Shown: one piece after another, positions 6,070 to 6,143 of the stretch
Numbering within the stretch: position 1 is the stretch's first letter
Layout: every line of letters begins with the position of its first letter
Assembly (NCBI GenBank): GCA_958352815.1
Contig: CATWQA010000061.1
Location: 1 to 6,143, forward strand
Direction: 5' to 3'
From: an uncultured Eubacteriales bacterium
GTDB lineage: Bacteria > Bacillota > Clostridia > Monoglobales > Monoglobaceae
DNA length: 6,143 nucleotides
The notes under the pieces: model-generated
Told to the model about the DNA's origin: nothing
What the model saw: the letters and a program-made list of their open reading frames with translations, nothing else
The model's database searches: none
Position numbers and translations under genes: made by a program

Positions 6070-6143
6070 ATACCACATTTTGATAAAAGCTTTGCCGTCG
6101 TCGCAATATGCCCTTTTCGTGCGCCTTGCCTGCTCAGCAAGGC
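6070..6143 (+). repeat. Right copy of the same repeat, inverted and cut by the window end
   Basis: Begins ATACCACATTTTGATAAA, continues GCTTTG and the 16-nt block TCGTCGCAATATGCCC (6098-6113), then 9 nt of linker and the hairpin GCCTTG/CAAGGC (6123-6128 with 6138-6143). Compared with the left copy it lacks 14 nt between GCTTTG and the 16-nt block, and lacks the roughly 200 bp found between ATACCACAT and ATTTTGATAAA on the left. Linker (9 nt) and loop (9 nt) lengths match the left copy although their sequences differ. Confidence 0.7.

Noticed and set aside
1..6143. CRISPR array, tRNA, rRNA or integrase/transposase gene
   Set aside because: No regularly spaced direct repeats, no cloverleaf or rRNA-like sequence, and no recombinase motif was found on either strand.

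Overview
The window holds one two-gene operon on the minus strand, flanked by non-coding DNA. Both genes encode large membrane-bound hybrid histidine kinases. The organism looks like a low-to-mid-GC Gram-positive anaerobe, most plausibly a gut-type member of the Clostridia. Both genes have GGAGG-type ribosome binding sites 7 nt from the start codon. The predicted promoters have TG-extended -10 boxes. There is a classic stem-plus-T-tract terminator, and the sensor architectures (dCache, PAS-like, HisKA, HATPase_c, REC) are common in that class. This assignment is inference; there is no rRNA or marker gene here.

Layout, left to right. 1-375 is a GC-rich, hairpin-dense repetitive element with no credible gene. 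384-416 is an intrinsic terminator ending the operon. 435-2963 (minus) is the downstream kinase, with one receiver domain. 3007-5568 (minus) is the upstream kinase, with two receiver domains. About 500 bp of AT-rich intergenic DNA follows (5569-6069). It carries a well-formed promoter for the operon (5796-5824, minus), a leader hairpin with a T tract that could act as an attenuator (5622-5665), and two candidate rightward promoters (5931-5959 and 6010-6038), the second abutting a perfect 12-bp palindrome. 6070-6143 is a second, truncated copy of the left repeat in inverted orientation.

The operon would be transcribed from about 5789 leftward, through a leader of roughly 220 nt, the two-receiver kinase, a 43-nt gap, the one-receiver kinase, and into the terminator. 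Each protein has an N-terminal extracytoplasmic sensor between two membrane segments, a complete kinase core and receiver domains with intact phosphorylation residues. No Hpt protein or output response regulator is encoded in the window, so the final target of the phosphate is not visible.

The least ordinary feature is the repeat pair around the operon. The two copies share 16- and 11-nt identical blocks. They also share a hairpin in which one stem base pair has changed on both sides (G-C to C-G), while loop and linker lengths are preserved. This suggests a structured repeat family. A second junction suggests that the left copy was interrupted by an inserted segment of about 200 bp.
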